From positions 21,423,015 to 21,487,014 of the forward strand of contig JAKCOZ010000012.1 of NCBI GenBank assembly GCA_022605955.1: DNA of 64,000 bases. The letters are read 5' to 3'. This DNA is from Rallus limicola. Its lineage: Eukaryota; Chordata; Aves; Gruiformes; Rallidae. Numbering within the stretch: position 1 is the stretch's first letter; every line of letters starts with the position of its first letter. The position numbers and the translations under genes were made by a program. Under the pieces are notes generated by a model, which searched no databases, had not been told where the DNA came from, and saw nothing but the letters and a program-made list of their open reading frames with translations. This document shows positions 1 to 13,660 of the stretch, in pieces.

Positions 1-690
1 GCTCTCACATCATGGGATTCAGCTTACTCATACCAAACAGTGCCAAATCTGGCATCTGTGAGAATTATAGCTGCCTCATTTTCAAGCTACCAGTCACTTC
101 TTTTTTCCTTCCAAGTAGAAACTTTCCTTTCTTCCTCCCTAACCACAACCTATTGACCCAAACACACCAAGATTAGTTTCAGAGCTTCCAGGGTCTCAGT
201 GCTCAATCAACCCAAACAATACACACTGGTAAATTGCTGTGCTTTGCCATGCCTGATAAAGGAGTGAAGTTAGCATGCTCTGCCAAGAAGGTTAGTGGAA
301 TAACCAAACAAGGAAGATGATTATGAAAATTAAGGAGCCAAACGGCAAGGGGATTAGAAACCCTCCCTTGCTTGTACTGAACAAAGCCTTGAAGGGAATT
401 AAATTCAAGTTCAGTCACAGAGCTTGGTATCTTTGACTGTAGTTATGCGATTTTAATACTAATTATTGCTTAACTGACAGAGTAGCATCAGAAGAAATAT
501 ACACATTTTGTGGCTTTATTTAGCAACAAAGTCAGTGTTTTATTGAGCATTATGTAACAAAACCATTTAACTAGTAAAGTTGCTGGCCATCATTTAAGTG
601 AAATAAAAAAAACACATCAGGGAATAGATGATTTCCCCCCCCCCCCCCCCCCATAGTAATGTAGAACAATATTCTTCTAACAGAAATTAC
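1..690 (-). other. NAALADL2: NAALADL2 intron, 5' part, continuing off the left edge
   Basis: Sequence downstream of exon C in transcript order. It starts with the GTAATT donor at 690 and leaves the window without a recognisable next exon. Apart from the C18 tract at 635-652 it holds only AT-rich unique sequence. A 71-codon minus-strand open frame at 203-418 matches no part of the expected C-terminal NAALADL2 domain. Confidence 0.8.
635..652. repeat. C18 homopolymer (G18 in the NAALADL2 transcript)
   Basis: Eighteen consecutive C on the plus strand, interrupted by nothing. Read in transcript sense it is G18, located 38-55 bases after the first base of the exon C 5' splice site. G runs close to a donor are known binding sites for hnRNP F/H and can enhance splicing, but whether this one does is inference. 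Length in a homopolymer this long may also reflect assembly error. Confidence 0.9.
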
Positions 691-784
691 CTTTAAGACT
701 GTTCTGAACTTCTAACGCGATGTCAAGGGCATTAAATGGCAAAACTGGTTCACTGGCAATGTGCAAAGTCACTTGTCCTGTCAG
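691..784 (-). CDS. NAALADL2: NAALADL2 internal exon C (start of TfR-like dimerisation domain)
   Basis: Internal coding exon of 94 bp, entering in phase 0 and leaving in phase 1 (31 codons plus G). The acceptor tract ends gtatttttcag and is followed by CTG ACA GGA CAA. The exon closes CTT AAA G before a GTAATT donor. The translation begins LTGQVTLHIASEPVLPF and continues NALDIALEVQNSLK, clearly NAALADL2; GCPII has the related GGMVFELANSIVLPF at the same place. The VLPF segment lies at the switch from the peptidase-like fold into the helical transferrin-receptor-like dimerisation domain, whose remainder must be encoded by further exons off the left edge. The open frame runs a few codons beyond the donor to a stop, but that is intron read-through: the coding match ends at the splice site. 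An 18-base C run on the plus strand (G18 in the transcript) begins 38 bases past the donor. Confidence 0.93.
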
Positions 785-3700
785 CTGAAAAATACAAAAA
801 AAACCCCGAACAACAGTCAAATAACTTCTAGCATATGCAACAGACAGCACTTCTTCTGGAATAGCACACACTTTCATTGCATTGGATTTTCAGAGAATGA
901 TAAATAAACCCCATAAACATTTCTTTCTGAAAAGGAATGTGTCCTAGACCACCATCTTTCTAATACAACATTACAAAATAGTAAGAGATTAGAATTTATG
1001 ATTACGTGCAAGAATTCTGTGCGATGCTTTTTCTGTGGACCAGGATTCTGCAGGATACCCTGAAGGGCCTTAGTTTTGCTTTGTTTTCAGAGAAAACATC
1101 TCAACATTCTAAAAATTGCAACAGGAATTACTGTTTTACCTAGTCCTCTCATTTTAGCTACTGGATTTTGAGATTTTACACAAGAAAAAAAAAACAACCC
1201 CACAGACATTAATGAGCTTGAAGATCAAGTCCATGATTAAACGTGAGCTGACAGGGAAGCCTACTGCCTTTTGAAGAGATACGTGACAACTTGATGCACA
1301 CAGACGTACAACTTCCAAACTGGATAGACCGCTACATTCTCTCAGTAATTTACAGACAAAAATCCCCAGTGAGTGAAAGGGAACTCTCAGTCCACTCCAA
1401 CTAGATGTTAGCACCTGTCATGAAACTCAATGGCATGAATGCTTCTTTTCAACAGTTCCAGAGATGAGGCCAGGGACTGCCTGGCCCGAATGCTTTTTTC
1501 CCCACTGATAGAAGATAGGCTCTCCAGCTCAAGGCTTAGACATGCTACAGGGGCTGTGTATAGAAATATGTCTTTCAGCTGAACTATACCTAGCCTGTGA
1601 TTAAACAGAGGATTTCAGTCTCTGGGCTGCCAAGTCCATCACTGTTCGTGGGAGCTATAAAAACACACTGACAAAAACATGCAAGAAACTTTCATTCATC
1701 TTCTTCATAGCCCGATATTGCAAACAGGGAAAAAGTACCTGTAGGGCTGTGCTCTAAAATGGAATGATGGCTGCAGGTGATGGTGATCGTGTTGATAAAA
1801 ATGTGGACTGAATAGAATCATATTGTACAATACTACCCAAGGTGTTGGGGGGGTTTAGAGTAATATCTACCCTTCAAAAGCAATATGAAAGTGGTATTTT
1901 AATTTCACAATACAAAGTAGTAGGAAAAGACAACAATGCTAAGTGATATTAAAAACAGCAGTATGGCAATTGAAAAGGAAAACCATCTCCCAGGAAAGTG
2001 GATGAAAACAGGGTAATAGCAAAAATACAAGTTTCCTGAAGAAAGATTAATAGAACCCCAACTACATTTCTAAAAGCATTAAAGAAATACTGGTTTTTGA
2101 CCTGGCCACAGATTGATCTGGGTACAAGGAATGAGACAACGTGCTGTATATCAGGCTGCAACCTATATCTGAGCACAGACATACTGTGAAGCTATTGAGA
2201 TTTACCTCTACAGAATACAGTGTTACATAAGGCATTAACAAAAACAAATGAACACAACCCACCATATATACAGCAAGAAAAAAAATAGGAATAATGATGA
2301 TATGTCAAGCTAGTATCAGAAAAACTAAATTAAAAAAGAGTGAACCTGAAGAACGATGAAAAACACTGTCTGGACATCTGTGTTAAAATAGTACACAGTA
2401 ATCTCATGAAATTTTTCCCCAAACCTCCCAACTACACGGGCCATTAAAGCTCGAAGGCCATCATGTTTTCTGGGGTGAAAAACATCGGAAAACCTTGGTC
2501 TGCAGAATATGAAAGAGGTATTGCAGAAATTAAAAAAAAATAAAATTCTTAGGGCAAACAGTGATCAGCAAAAAACTGCAACTAGACCAGGTTCATTTAA
2601 TCCAGACGTAAGTAACTGTAAAAAACTGGCTGTAACTGTCCAAATGTAAAAGTCCTTCCCTCCACTCCATGGAACTCCTTAGAGGCATAGCTGCTCAGAA
2701 CATTAAGAACCTGCAAGTTGCTATGGAAAAGCAACTGTGGCAATGATATAAAGCCCTATTAGAGAGGAAGCATTCTATCTGGAGCCCAAACCCACCAACT
2801 CCTAGATAGTGCTGTATCACACTAAACATTTGAATTCTTCCCTGACACCCCATTTCTGCAAAAACCTTCACTCAATGGTAATGCAATGTACATATTCACA
2901 GGTACATCATAGGGAGGCAGTTATAGGGTACTACTGATACTTTTCAATCTGTTTCCACAATGTTTAAGAACACAAAAATATGGAAAAAATTTGCTGCTTT
3001 CCTGAGGCACGAAAGTTGCATCATAAAGGAGAACACCCTAGTAAGCATCTTTCCTTTCCATCATTATATCCTACAGAATCTGGCTTGACTTTTACAATTC
3101 TTTTCCTCATTTCTGTTTCCTACAAGCAATTTTATTTTGCTTTTGACTACATAAGACCAGACTTGTTTTCTCCTTCCTATTCAAATAAAGTTATACCATC
3201 AAGATCTTATGACTGACTGCAGCATTTTGGAAACTTTATAGTTTCTCTGTATGCAACACTGCAGACATTTGTGTCAGTAAATAGGTAACACCGGTGTTTA
3301 TTAAATCACGTACTTTGTAGGCTAATCTGGAAGAAATCAATCACATAAAGGAAAGCTCAGAGCATTGATTTCAACAGAGTAAGTAATAATGCTGCAGAAG
3401 CATATATCAAACCCACATAATGCAGCAAGACAGAAAAGGCTACTGATTTCTTATTTATAGTCTTATTTTTGGATATACCATTCCCCCGAGTACAACACTG
3501 AATATACATGGAAAATAAAGACAAGCTTCTGCCCCCTTTTCCCTGTTGAAAAATGGTTCAGACTGACTATTGAATTATTAAATGCAAGAATAGCTTAGCA
3601 AAGAGTAAAGGCAACAATTTTCTCATAAAGTGAAACGCTAAAGCAGCATAATTGATTCTATTCCCATACTGAACTGGTTATAATGCTAATGACAACTTCT

Positions 3701-5639
3701 CAAATGACGTTTATACATAATAATACATGCACAATACACACAATAATTGATGTTACATTTGCACAATTATCAAGTCTAAAAAAAAAAAGTATAGTTCAAA
3801 TGCTAATTGATGCTGAAATGCTTTTCTTATACAATTTAAAATTTAAAAATCATGAGTAATTCTGGTTGTAGAGACAAGACAGTATCATGTGACACTCCCA
3901 AGATGAAGCTGTAGGTTCTTCTCTCTTCCACACTATCAGAAACTCCTCACTGAGGAGCTATGTCTTTGTGCACTTCTACCCAACTTCAGAACCGAATTTC
4001 ACTACAGACATCAGGTCTCAGGGACATCAGGTAGACCTGTGCCAATCTTAAAAAGACTGTGACAATAAAATAACAACTGGATTAAACACACACAATATGT
4101 TAATCTATGTAAATTATACCCATCCTTTGTTTTTTTTTAGCTATTCTACAATGTAAATAAGTAAAAAAACCCTAAAATGGAGTTAGGGGGGTCACCTGTG
4201 TCACACTTGGTTTTTCAGTTGAGTTAAACTCAAGTTTTCCAGGCCACTTGCTTCCTCAAATTCCAAACCTGCCTACTAACAACTCAAGGCACATCTATTG
4301 GCATGCATAATTTTTAAAAAATTGAATACTTAATATCCAGAATACAAAAATGTGAAAGGCTCCACTCGGTCTGTTTTCCACAGATTTAGTTTTGGTTTTG
4401 GGGCATGCTGTAATGATCATCTTAAGTGTTACCAGGCTTTGCAGACTACGCAGGCACAGCAACCCATCTCCCATTCCGTCGTATGACAAGAGACTTCCAA
4501 GATGAATAAAATGAAAACATATTTAGTGGAAAGGAAGATATGAAAATATTATGCACCATAGAGATCAATCTGCTAGAATAAACATCAGCTTATAGCGTGC
4601 AGGCAGTTTCTTTAACGCAGAAGTTTGCTTCCCAGTTGTGTTTAGGGTTTGTTTTTGTCTAGTGCAATTTGGAACGGTGTGCTATATCTAGCCTGTGCGC
4701 TGTGTAAACCTCAGTGGGTGTAAGTGCTGAGCCTTTAGGACATTTTTAGTTACATTAAGAGTGCTAAAATCTAAACAGACATCTCAGATCTCTTCATATG
4801 CCAAGTTACAAACAATGTAACTTAAAAAATCAGGTACACTGCCATGTTTATCCTTGTGTGAACACTGCTCTTCAGTGGAGCCGTACTCCAGTTTTACCTG
4901 CTGGAATGCATTAGACACAGATACTCAAGACCTGAATTTCGCAGTGGCATCTCCTTTATATTTCAAGCTATAAACCTCTTTTCTTCTTTCCTACATTCCA
5001 TAATTTTCAGGATTTTCATGTCTCATTTTATTCTATGAATATTAACGACATTTTACCCTACTGAAACCTGTGCACTTTTAGCAAAAAACAGCATCCACAT
5101 AGCAGATAATCTACCAAAAATATAGTGGCTTGCAGTAGAATGCAGATAATGCAGCAAGGTAGCGTAGTAGACCTGTGTAGATTCTCAACTACAGACTCAT
5201 CAGACCTCTGTAGGTGAGTGTCCCTGCTACAGATTCAAACAATCCCTGTAACCAATCAGTGCGTGGCACTTGTTTGAGCTCTGAGCCTCAAGTCCTTTGG
5301 CATCAGGCATTGATCTTTTTTGAGTCACATTTACCCTCGCACCTTGCACCCTTCACACATTATCCTCTGGGTTCACAGATGAGGAAAGAGCATGGGAAGA
5401 TACTGTGCTGTTTAGGGTGATCAGTAACAGTGTGTTGAAAATAACTGTGCTTCCTCTTTTTTCTTGCAAAAGTGAATGGCAAGTTATAGCTTTTGTGGTT
5501 GGCTGTTGTGCTCTCTAATCTCAGGTGTTCATATTGTTATATCAAGGAGTCTCTCTTCTCACACTGTTGACTAGTAATGACCTGCTGAGAGCTTTTGACA
5601 TTAACCCAAACATAGTGTCCAGACCCATGTAAAAAAAAA

Positions 5640-6020
5640 AAGCAATAAATCTCTGCAAATATTAACATTCCCTCCCAGAACCACAACATTAGCAATTTCA
5701 ATTGTTAAAATAATCAACTTTCCTCAACCTCTTCACCCTGCAAAATTAAATATTTTTGATAATACAGGCAAATTTCCTGAATTTGCTTTCTGCTGGTTCC
5801 TCCCTCCCCCCTGTGCTGCCCACCACCCTGACTTCCTTCACGTTATCAGAGTTTTTTAATTAAGCATGAGAAATTGAGTCTATTTAAATTAAATTTGTGA
5901 TTCCCTGGCAATAACGTAATTCCAGCACCTCGCATTACTGGATGAATGGCAGCAATCGTGAGATTCATGATAAATTAATGAGCACTTTTAATACTGGTCT
6001 CTCAATTTACTGTAGAAAAA
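5640..6020. promoter_or_regulatory. Candidate conserved non-coding stretch (unproven)
   Basis: Intronic sequence with dense homeobox-type cores: ttttttaattaagcatgag, atttaaattaaat, and catgataaattaatgagc. It lacks the poly-A clutter of its surroundings. This texture is common in conserved developmental enhancers, but composition alone is weak evidence. Confidence 0.25.
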
Positions 6021-6810
6021 TTTGCTGCATAATCAGCCTTCACTTTTGTTTTCCTTATATTCATCACCCCAAAAAAAAGTTAAATGACTCATACAGGAGG
6101 AGCCAGAGACAGGAGCATGAGAAAACAACCAGTTCTTTGGATCTCTATTTTTCTGAAGAACCACATATTCCTTTTATTAGCCCAAGCAGTGGGAATCTGC
6201 TCACAAACCAGATGTTTGCTTTGCACCAAAACTGTCAACTTCTAAAAATTCAGAACTTCTCGAAAATTCAGTAGTACCTACCGTATGTATTTTGTTCTCA
6301 CTGAAATCTACCTCGGTAGCAGGGCATATATTTACTATATATTACAGTGCAGGTCAGAAGATATTTTGGGGTATCTGACATTCAGTTCAACATACTGTAT
6401 TTTAGGTCAGTAGAGGGCTCTCTGACAAAGGAGTACGATGAGTCTAAGGCTACGGTCGATGAACTAGAGCATAGTAATTCGTAACAGATAGCTGTTTCTG
6501 ACCAAGGAAAGTATGAGTCTTACAAATATTAAATACTTTATCTCGACACCCCCCTCTACACTTTAATATTGGTTTATTTACTTGCAGTATAGAAAATACT
6601 GATGAAGAGTGCTAGTGAACAAAACACGGGTTCTCCCCCTTATTGTAGGCACCCTGTGCACAGCAAATCACACTTAACTGTGTTACGGTGGAACATGGTG
6701 TTAGGCATCCCAAAAATTATGCCTTTATATACTCCCAAATGCTGGTAGTTCAGGCCCCTGCCAGAGTACAGAAGATCTGTATTTACGTGGTCACAGACTT
6801 GTGCAGTGAA

Positions 6811-6850
6811 AGAATGCTTTGGGTTGGAAGGGACTTCGGGGATCATTGAT
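6811..6850 (-). mobile_element. CR1 LINE 3'-end remnant (short)
   Basis: The stretch reads like the reverse complement of the CR1 3' end: the segment gggttggaagggacttcggg is a near match to the diagnostic CR1 tail, followed by gatcat. Only about 40 bases remain. The octamer repeats are not visible, so it is an old or partly deleted copy. It lies sense to NAALADL2. Confidence 0.6.
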
Positions 6851-7805
6851 CTTACGTTACATTTTCTGCATGGCTCATGATGAGATTCACAGGGACTGAG
6901 AAATCAAGGTCATAAGTATTAAGTAATTAATTTGCTTAAAAACTATTTTGTTGGCAAACTTAGTAATATATCTAGCACTTAGAGCAGTGAACATGCATTT
7001 TCTATAGATTTCACTCACAGCTGGGAGGGAACATTCATCCCACTGCTTTCAATTGCTTGCACAAAAAAGAAACTCATGCTTATCTCTGTTGTATTTTCCA
7101 TGCACGTGCAGAAAATCCTACATTTCAAACAATATTTATAGGAACTATACAGAAATTAATGTTTTGTGTATACTTACGTGCATTTATGTGAATCTTCTAA
7201 TACATGTATATTAAAATATATATGTTAAATTGTATTAATTTCTACTGAGTGATTATACCCCATGCCCTGGGTTATAACCAACTTTTTTTCCACTCACTTC
7301 TGCCTGCTTTCCAGACAAATAAAAGGGATGTCAGGGAGGACATCAGAGGGTCATCATGCCACTCTTCTCACAGCAACACAACACAGAGCGGGCAGAGGTG
7401 CCTTGTGTCCTGCCAGACATCACTGTGCTCTGGAGCTCACTGCTATGGGACATGCCAGAAACTGAGGACACAAACAGGTCCCAGGCATGACTAGTCAGAC
7501 TAAAAGTGATGCCCCAGATTCAAGCTTCACCTGTGGGCAGTACAATTCTTCCCTGACTAGCACTACTCTGGGCCTGGGAACTGGGTTGAATTCTGGCCCA
7601 TTGCAGCTGCTCTCACTGCTGCACAGCAGCACACAGAGATTAACAACTCAACTTCCAAGAGAATAGCTGTATTGAGTTAGGCATGGCCCTGCGTAAATGA
7701 ACTGGTACTCAACCCGGTTTGTTTGGAGTGGTGGCAGAAGGACTTGATGTCTGTGCAGAACAGGTTGATGCTTACACAGGAAGCCATGAAGTGAACTGCA
7801 AAGTT

Positions 7806-7896
7806 TGATGAATCTACTGAAATATTTTATAATTTGCTGGTATGCTCCTAAGGCTACCAATTTACCTGAAAAAAATATCCCTTTGAATCTTGTCCC
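7806..7896. repeat. Diverged repeat pair, copy 1
   Basis: This segment matches 11101-11197 in the same orientation. The first 68 bases align without gaps with five differences by eye, and the similarity continues more weakly to a shared ttgtccc. Sequence upstream of the start is unrelated in the two copies. I do not recognise the family; it could be a dispersed transposon remnant or a local duplication. Confidence 0.75.
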
Positions 7897-10800
7897 TTAC
7901 ATGGGCAGTGTGGAAGTGTAGCTAGAAAGGAAGAGTTTCTCAAGCGCTTTACTTACTTTTTCCCTCACACAAACAGAAGTTGCATGTCTTTGAAGTAGGC
8001 AAAGTAGGTAAGTAGCAATAATCTTGTGAAGAGTTTCTAATCATGCATTTTATATTTATACACGTCAAATTCTAGTGCTATCTAGGCACAAAGAAAGTGT
8101 CAAATTAACTTCTAGAAGGGCCACTGGATTCAAGCATCTTTTTAAGAAAACATCAGTCACTTTTCCCTAGTGTGTGTAGAATGCTCTTCTGCACTTCATG
8201 AGCTCTGGGAGAAGAGGTCACCCCATGACAATACAAATCTTTACATCATTACAAACCCCCACACTAGATTTCTTAAAGAGAATATTAGAAGCTTGTTCTA
8301 GTGCTAATTCCTTTTTGCCTCCAACTTTAGTGCCAGGTTGCTCTGGTTACCAGCTGCAGACTTTGGGAGTGACAAATAGAGAAAATTTTGCTTTAAAGCT
8401 GAATGATTTGTATATAGCATTCCCATCAACCCTGATGCCATCACTGCACAGAAAGTGACCTTTAAATGCTTTCATTCTCTGACCCTCTTCAGGTGTAGCA
8501 GGAGGATGGGAAAACTAGCCCTAGATCCTTTTTAAAGAAGCAATGGTAACTGCCTGAAGCTGGTTACAGGCAGTCCTCAGGAAACAGGTTTAGCTATTGT
8601 CCTGGTAGAAAGAGAAGTATATAATAAAACATGAAGTAAAATTTATTTCCACATATCAGAGGCAAAGATCTCTGATGACAATGAAATTGCATCTTGGACA
8701 GTTCTTTACTACTTTAAAGCAAAACTACCTAGCTTAGTTTTTCCCTTTATTTGCATGTGTAACACAGACATCCATCCAAAGGGTAAGACATGCAGCGAGC
8801 TAACAGCACACACATTTTAGGACAAGAAATGTTAAGTATTTTTCCTGGTTTGAGCCATAAAGGAAAGTTCAAAGCAAAGAAAGCAAGTGTCATCTCAGAA
8901 TAGCAGACATGATGTATCAGTGGAGTTTCTTGTGTACTGGTATAAAAAAAGCAAGCTGCTGTGATTAACAGCTTGGACATCACTCTCTTCCATGCTACTA
9001 AAGGCCTTCATCGTGTTTGCTACCTGTTCCTGAGTATCAGTACCATTCCCTGACTTACATGTGTATTTGAGTCTCCCATCAGGATGGTAGCACAAGCAGC
9101 ACTCCTTCCTCACAATACATGATAATCAAAGCACAAGATGATAGGACAAGATGATAACAAGATAATTGATAATCTTGTTATGAGTTGCCAGACAGTTGGC
9201 TGGGTCCTGCTGCTCTACGAGCCTTACAAGTCAGACAGTAATGACTAGCAGATGAAATAAGCAGCAGTGCAAGTCTGCATTTAATCACCTGGGTTCACAA
9301 GCACTCTGCAGAAACACAGGCCAGTCTAGCAAACAGTGTGTTCTCTTACAGTTCTAATTAATCAAAGTATCTTCACATTTGCTTCAAGATACGTGAACCA
9401 AGAATCTTCCTGAATTAGGACCAATCCCAGGATCATACATTCAAGGACATCCAAATACTTGCTGAGTTTCTACTCGATGTGTACAGACAGTTCTGCAGGA
9501 GTCTGAAACTTGTGGCATTGTTAAAAACTAGATAATAGTCATCAGAGTTCAATAATAAAGAAATCTGCAATAGGAAACTTCAACCACAGCTTTCAGTTTA
9601 GACCTTGATATCATCTTTTTAATCGCTCCCCTTTTACAGAAATGGATTTGATTTAATTGAACTCCTAAAAAAAAATCTCTAATCACACTTCATCAGCATG
9701 CAATTATTATTCAAAGGAAACCATATGTACTATTAGGCACTCTTAATTAAAATAACGCATATAATCTGCTTCAGTACCTAACACATTCTCCTTGATGTTC
9801 ATTCTTCTTCTTCTTCCATTATTGTGACAATACATTTTTTCCATTTTTCCTCATCTATCCCCATTTCATTTATACACTTTTTCAATGTTAACAATCATGC
9901 TATCAGGACACTGAGATGTGTTAATATGCTGCCACCCTTAAAAACTCACTGCATAGCATGACCTTTAAAATGAGTCAGACTTGAAGATGGAGATTTGTGA
10001 GAAGAGAATGAGGAAATGCTGTAACAGGAGCCTTAAACTACATTCTGTTTTGCATGAATTTTATTTTCAATTATGACATCTTCCAAGCAGCTATGCTGAA
10101 AAAAAGAATGTATGCTATGTAGCAGCCAGTCCTTACAGAGAGACAGGATTTGGGAGAACCAGGGACAATGGATGTAAAAAAGAGTTTGAGAACTTGAAGA
10201 AAAGCGTCAATGAGGGGTTGAGGCAATGGTTCCTTGAGGAACTTTGACAACTCAGTTAACTCAGCATAGACTCAACAGAATAAGCATTATGAAAAGATCC
10301 ATAAAAACATTACCTATTAAATCCCCCCCCCCATCCTCTCAAACTCAGGCAAGCCAAAATATTTAATATTTATATAGAGAAAATATTGTTCTTTTCTCTC
10401 TTGCCACCTCCTGATGCAAAGATGCTTCAAATTGTTCCACTTAGGTCACTCCAGTCAGTGTGAACTTGGGCACTGACAGTTCACTAAACACGACAGACTA
10501 GTCCTGAGGGAGAGACACTAGTGAACCACAGTGCTGAGGATCCAAAGCAAGTTCAAAATACATCATCATATATTGCTCACAGAGAAGATGGAAGGAATTA
10601 TACAGAAAGTACCCCCAGACACCAGGATATACTCTAATATCCACAAAGAGGCTCAATTTCCTTGTTAGGCAATTACTTCAATTACTTCTATACCTGCTCT
10701 TGGATATATTTGCATGGTAGTTACCAAGCCAGAAAGGGATTTAAGCTTCTTACTAGTATCATCATTCAAAGACACAATTTCTGTGAATTTTTCACAGTAC

Positions 10801-11100
10801 TTTTGGAATTGGAATATTCAATCTTCAGTGTATACTGTGCAAGATACATAGAATAAGAGGTAATCGGTTGACTTACAGTAATAAATTGGAATGTAAATCT
10901 CAAAAGGAGATCTCATTCCTCCTCTTGTAACTAAATAGTATAACTTAACAAATAAAGGTGGGGAAGACTAGTTGTTTTATTTTAAAAAGAAAACATTAAT
11001 TAAAGATGAATATGTTTGGGACTGAACAAGCTCCCCTCAGGCTTGGGGAAAATGCCAAGTCTGACAAACTCTTTGAGCCTTAGGGAATCCCAGGTCAGTC

Positions 11101-11197
11101 TGATGAACCTACTGAAGTATTTTATAATTAGCTGGCATGCTCCTGAGGCTACCAATTTACCTGAAAAAGAAACTCCCTCACCTTTCAAACTTGTCCC
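11101..11197. repeat. Diverged repeat pair, copy 2
   Basis: Second copy of the segment at 7806-7896, about 3.3 kb away in direct orientation. The shared core includes tattttataatt and ggctaccaatttacctgaaa. The abrupt loss of similarity on the left side argues for an insertion-type boundary rather than conservation of a longer duplicated block. Confidence 0.75.
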
Positions 11198-13439
11198 CAA
11201 ACAACAGTGAATAAAGACCTAACAAACAATGTTTCTCATCACAGAATATTGTTATAAACAGAGAAAGAAAACCAGAAGAATGTACTATACTACAGAATGG
11301 CCCTCAAAAAACATAAGGAACCCTAGCAATAAAACTCAAACCATCTGAAGGTGGAATTGAGATTTAGCACCGCATCTGGGAGTGTAATAATACACCTGTT
11401 ACTAAGATAGTCAAATTATGAGGGCCATTTCATTCCACTGCACCCTATCTTTATGTGGGCTCTGTATTAAAATGATGAAGGCGACATGATATAATGGCAA
11501 CAACAAAGATTAAAGGGAGAAGCATGTTTTAGAAGCATATAATCTTACAACACTGCAGCAAATGTTACTACTTGCTCAAATGACAGTAGTTGATGTTAAG
11601 AAAAAAAACATAAATCAATGTTTACCTACAGCACCACATCAGAGATGCTCCAGGTACTACCTATTTTAAGTATCTTATTTATAATCATCATTAGTGTATA
11701 AGCACCAAAAATACATTTCATGACTCAGAAAATAATTCAAAAGACATCTAGTCTAAAAGGCTTGATGCCTATCTCAAGCTTATCCGATACAATCAACATA
11801 GGCAGACAGAGACACGTTTTGCCTGAGTATTCCAAATATAAGGACAAGGAGGATGGAGATCTGATGACTGTACTGAAAGAAGATGATGAAAGGGATATTG
11901 TTGTAGAGACTGGAGAGTGGAAGTGGTGGGGTTTGAAAAAGGCTGAAGATTTAGGAAGAAAAGCAAGTTGGAATTTGCTGCACAGCATAAAGAGGAGCCT
12001 GGGGAGTTTCTGAAAAAGATGGTAAGATTAAAAGGACAGCTGAAGAGCAGCATTTTGGCAACAACACCACTATGGATGGATTGCAGGGAGAAAAAAGACT
12101 TGCAAGGCAAATGTGTCAAGACGAGAAGATTACAATGCAGACAAGTGGTTTGATCAAGGGGGCAGTGAAAAAAGGATGGATATTTAGAAATACTGTAGAA
12201 TAAAAATGTATCAGAGGAAAATACTCAACAATGTCCTTCAGCACACTGAAGTCAGGTGTGTACTCAGCATAATTTCCCCATATTGTGTAAAATTCCAAAT
12301 AAATAGTCCCACAAACTGAAAACGTTCTGCAGAATATGGCACTGATAGTGTACAAATCAGTGGGAGTGCTGATAGCATCAAGGGCAATATATGCAAGTGT
12401 ACTTGCATAGACAGATCAGGCAAGCTTCTATATGTTAAAATTGAAGACAGATGCAGTTGCAAATAAAATTGGGTTTTCAGACATAAAAATAAATTAAGAT
12501 TTTGTAGATTCTAAGAATTTTCTTTTCCTCTCCCCTGCAGTGGGAGGGCAATGTGTAGAGACATGTGATGTGCTCGGAATAGGTTTAAACTAAACGTGAA
12601 TATCTTCAAAAGTTTTGATATCAGAGTGAAATTTCTAGAACATTTTGCTCTATGTCTACATTGCATGGCAAAAATACAAAACACATTGCAAAGGTTTTCA
12701 TGTATATATTCAGAGAAACTAAGAAGTCCTACAGAAACTCTTCTGATCTCTTGGGTACACCATAATGCTGTATCAATTCCTGAACTCTAATTAACAATAT
12801 ATTCATTCACTCCTCATCCAATAATAACGATATGGGGCGGTTCTTGAGTGAGGAACTGATCAGAAAGCACACTCAATACTGGATTATAAAAATAGTTTTC
12901 ATTTATGGACTTAACGAAAAAGAGAGATTCATCATGAGCCAAAAGCAGTAGGTAACAGTTAGCAAAAGTTTTTTACCACCTTCTAAGCTTCACTACACAC
13001 TATGAATACTGACCTCTTAAAATATTTAGAACAAGAAAAACAGAAGTGACACTGTAAATCTTGTGTTTTCTAGGAGATGCTAATTGCATACTGCTCAGTG
13101 GTCACAGTCCACCGTTGGGAGGGTTGCCCTTAGAGACAGCACTTAGGCATCTCTCTGTCTTCCTATTCCCAAGTATTTAAAACTTCCATCCTGAGAACAG
13201 CAGACACTAGACACAGTATTACGTTAGACTGTGATATCATGGTGATTTCGGTAATACTCATTTTACCTGTAGTCATCCAGCATTTCCCTGCACAGAACCC
13301 CCATGTCCCTGAGACAGAGGTTTAACCATACGCCGTCCATCAAGGTTATTGCTTTTTCTGCTCAAGTAACAACTGACATTTGCAAATGGGGGAATGAAGG
13401 GGAAGAGTGGTGCCATCTAAGCAAAGGGGGTTATTTGTG

Positions 13440-13660
13440 CAGAATATTACATTAAAAGAGCCCAGTAGCTATTAGGCATTATTAATCTTCAATTACAATA
13501 ATAGCCATATTAAACAAAAAGAGAATAGGCTATGCTGCAAGTCATGAAAAAAGCCTTTTTAATTGTCAGCCCTGCTAGTCTAAAAGAACCTTCACCCTAT
13601 TCATTGTTATCATTCTGTAGTTTATAATTAAAGTGCTAATGTATATCAGAATTCTTTGAT
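13440..13660. promoter_or_regulatory. Candidate conserved non-coding stretch (unproven)
   Basis: Contains several homeobox-like cores in about 200 bases (attattaatcttcaattac, ctttttaattgtcag, tttataattaaagtgctaat) separated by mixed sequence free of simple repeats. It could be an intronic enhancer; conservation was not tested. Confidence 0.25.

Noticed and set aside
677..877. 66-codon open frame taken as a complete small protein
   Set aside because: Its central part is exon C of NAALADL2; the ends are intron read-through beyond the acceptor at 785 and the donor at 690.
11720..12153. Overlapping 97-, 61-, 83- and 108-codon frames on both strands
   Set aside because: The block is purine-rich on the plus strand, which lowers stop frequency on both strands. 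No homology recognised and no gene structure.
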